NCBI GenBank assembly: GCA_041488235.1
Contig: JBGPOW010000072.1
Coordinates: 1 to 18,761 of the forward strand
DNA from: DP-19 sp041488235
GTDB lineage: Bacteria; Desulfobacterota; Binatia; UTPRO1
Direction of reading: 5' to 3'
Length of the DNA stretch: 18,761 nucleotides
Shown: piece by piece, positions 17,997 through 18,761 of the stretch
Layout: each line of letters begins with the position of its first letter
How positions within the stretch are numbered: position 1 is the first letter of the stretch
Notes under the pieces: generated by a model
Seen by the model: the letters and a program-made list of their open reading frames with translations, nothing else
Told to the model about the DNA's origin: nothing
Database searches by the model: none
Translations under genes and position numbers: made by a program

Positions 17997-18049
17997 GCTT
18001 GCCCCCGCGCGACATTTCCGCCGGGCACGTGTATATCGCCTGGGCTCCG

Positions 18050-18761
18050 ATGAGGGTGCGGATCACCATCGCGTTGCTGGCGCTGACGTTGGCGACGAGT
18101 GCGATTGCGGGGGAGGTGCGCGGCGATCCGACGCCGACCGCGCCTCGCGAGACCCGCGCCGGTGCGACGGCGTCTCCGCCGCGTGAGCCACGCGCGGACG
18201 CGACCGCGCGTGGACCGCGGCTCGACGACGTGGACAAGACGCTCGGGTCCTTCTCACTCGGCGGGCGTGATTACACGGTCGTGTCGCACGCGAAGCGTCT
18301 GACGAGCGCGGTGGCAGGCGATCCCGACGGCGAGACGCTCGCCGCGCTCGACATTCGCGATTCGTCCGGGACGGTCGTCCATCACGAGACGTTCGAGTAC
18401 GCGTTCGACGACGCGCGCTTCGCGAGCTCGTGCTCCGCATCCGCCGAGCTGTTGAAGGGGAACATGATCAACGCGCTCCTGATCGATTCCGGATGTCTGC
18501 CGTCGGCGCCGCAAAGCGGCAGCACGTGGGAGATCTTCGGCGTGTGGAACGGCACGTTCAGCCGCCTCGGCAGCCCGTTCACGACTCAAGGCGAGATGGT
18601 CCGCTTCATTTCCGGACCGGTGACGAAAGTCGGCCAAGCGACGAGCTATCAACCCGACGTCATCGAGCTGCGCGTCTGGACCGGAAACTTTCACGTCATG
18701 GTGCCGCTGACGATGAACTGGATGCAGGGGCAGCTCGTACCGCCGCGGTGTTACGAGCAGA
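18050..18761 (+). CDS. Secreted protein of unknown function, 3' end outside window
   Basis: The frame is open from ATG 18050 to the right edge (237 codons seen) with no stop. The first 20 residues form a clear Sec signal peptide (MRVRITIALLALTLATSAIA), followed by a Pro/Thr/Arg-rich low-complexity linker (about 25-57) and then a folded-looking domain from about residue 58. That domain contains two Cys about 25 residues apart (SSCSASAELLKG and IDSGCLP), which could form a disulfide in the periplasm. I do not recognise the family. The start lies 53 bases after the methyltransferase stop, so cotranscription is possible. Consistent G+C-rich third positions and the signal peptide support a real gene. 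Confidence 0.75.
   Translation, partial: MRVRITIALLALTLATSAIAGEVRGDPTPTAPRETRAGATASPPREPRADATARGPRLDDVDKTLGSFSLGGRDYTVVSHAKRLTSAVAGDPDGETLAALDIRDSSGTVVHHETFEYAFDDARFASSCSASAELLKGNMINALLIDSGCLPSAPQSGSTWEIFGVWNGTFSRLGSPFTTQGEMVRFISGPVTKVGQATSYQPDVIELRVWTGNFHVMVPLTMNWMQGQLVPPRCYEQ

Overview
This G+C-rich window carries two different respiratory-type molybdenum enzyme systems of the type II DMSO reductase family, with regulatory genes between them. Gram-negative cell architecture is suggested by a predicted lipoprotein, secreted proteins with Sec leaders, and LMF and RlmJ family genes. No gene fixes the taxon. High G+C together with an Nxr-type enzyme and an ethylbenzene-dehydrogenase-type enzyme would suit an uncultivated soil or subsurface lineage such as Binatota, Methylomirabilota/Rokubacteria or deltaproteobacteria, but that is only a guess.

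Left part (1-5665, plus strand): a tight operon encodes a molybdopterin catalytic subunit whose N-terminus lies outside the window, an Fe-S beta subunit, a heme-b gamma subunit with a lipobox, and a TorD/NarJ-type chaperone. The beta subunit resembles the NxrB/NarH-like proteins of Nitrospira and anammox bacteria over nearly its whole length, so nitrite oxidation or nitrate reduction is the leading hypothesis. A Crp/Fnr-family regulator follows at 5702.

Middle (6378-10594): a hemerythrin-like HHE protein on the minus strand has a perfect Fnr/FixK-like palindrome upstream at class II promoter spacing. Next come an orphan PAS-PAS hybrid histidine kinase (minus), a roughly 500-bp intergenic region holding what looks like the tail of a decayed secreted-protein gene and an inverted repeat, and a secreted S1/P1 nuclease (plus). 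A strong hairpin ends the nuclease gene and the convergent operon.

Right part (10601-15398): a minus-strand pair encodes an ethylbenzene/dimethylsulfide/steroid C25 dehydrogenase-like catalytic subunit and its Fe-S beta subunit, with no gamma subunit, chaperone or Tat leader visible. A TetR-family regulator diverges from it. Between the two are two tandem 18-bp dyads 21 bp apart, which are very probably the TetR operators.

Right end (15437-18761): a lipase-maturation-factor family membrane protein (minus), an RlmJ-type 23S rRNA methyltransferase (plus), and a secreted protein of unknown function that runs off the right edge. I see no tRNA, rRNA, CRISPR array or insertion sequence.

Working model (inference): the left complex and its Crp/Fnr and hemerythrin neighbours respond to oxygen or nitrogen oxides, while the right complex is a substrate-inducible hydroxylase or dehydrogenase under TetR control. 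The right complex may borrow the gamma subunit and chaperone of the left operon, or use partners encoded elsewhere.
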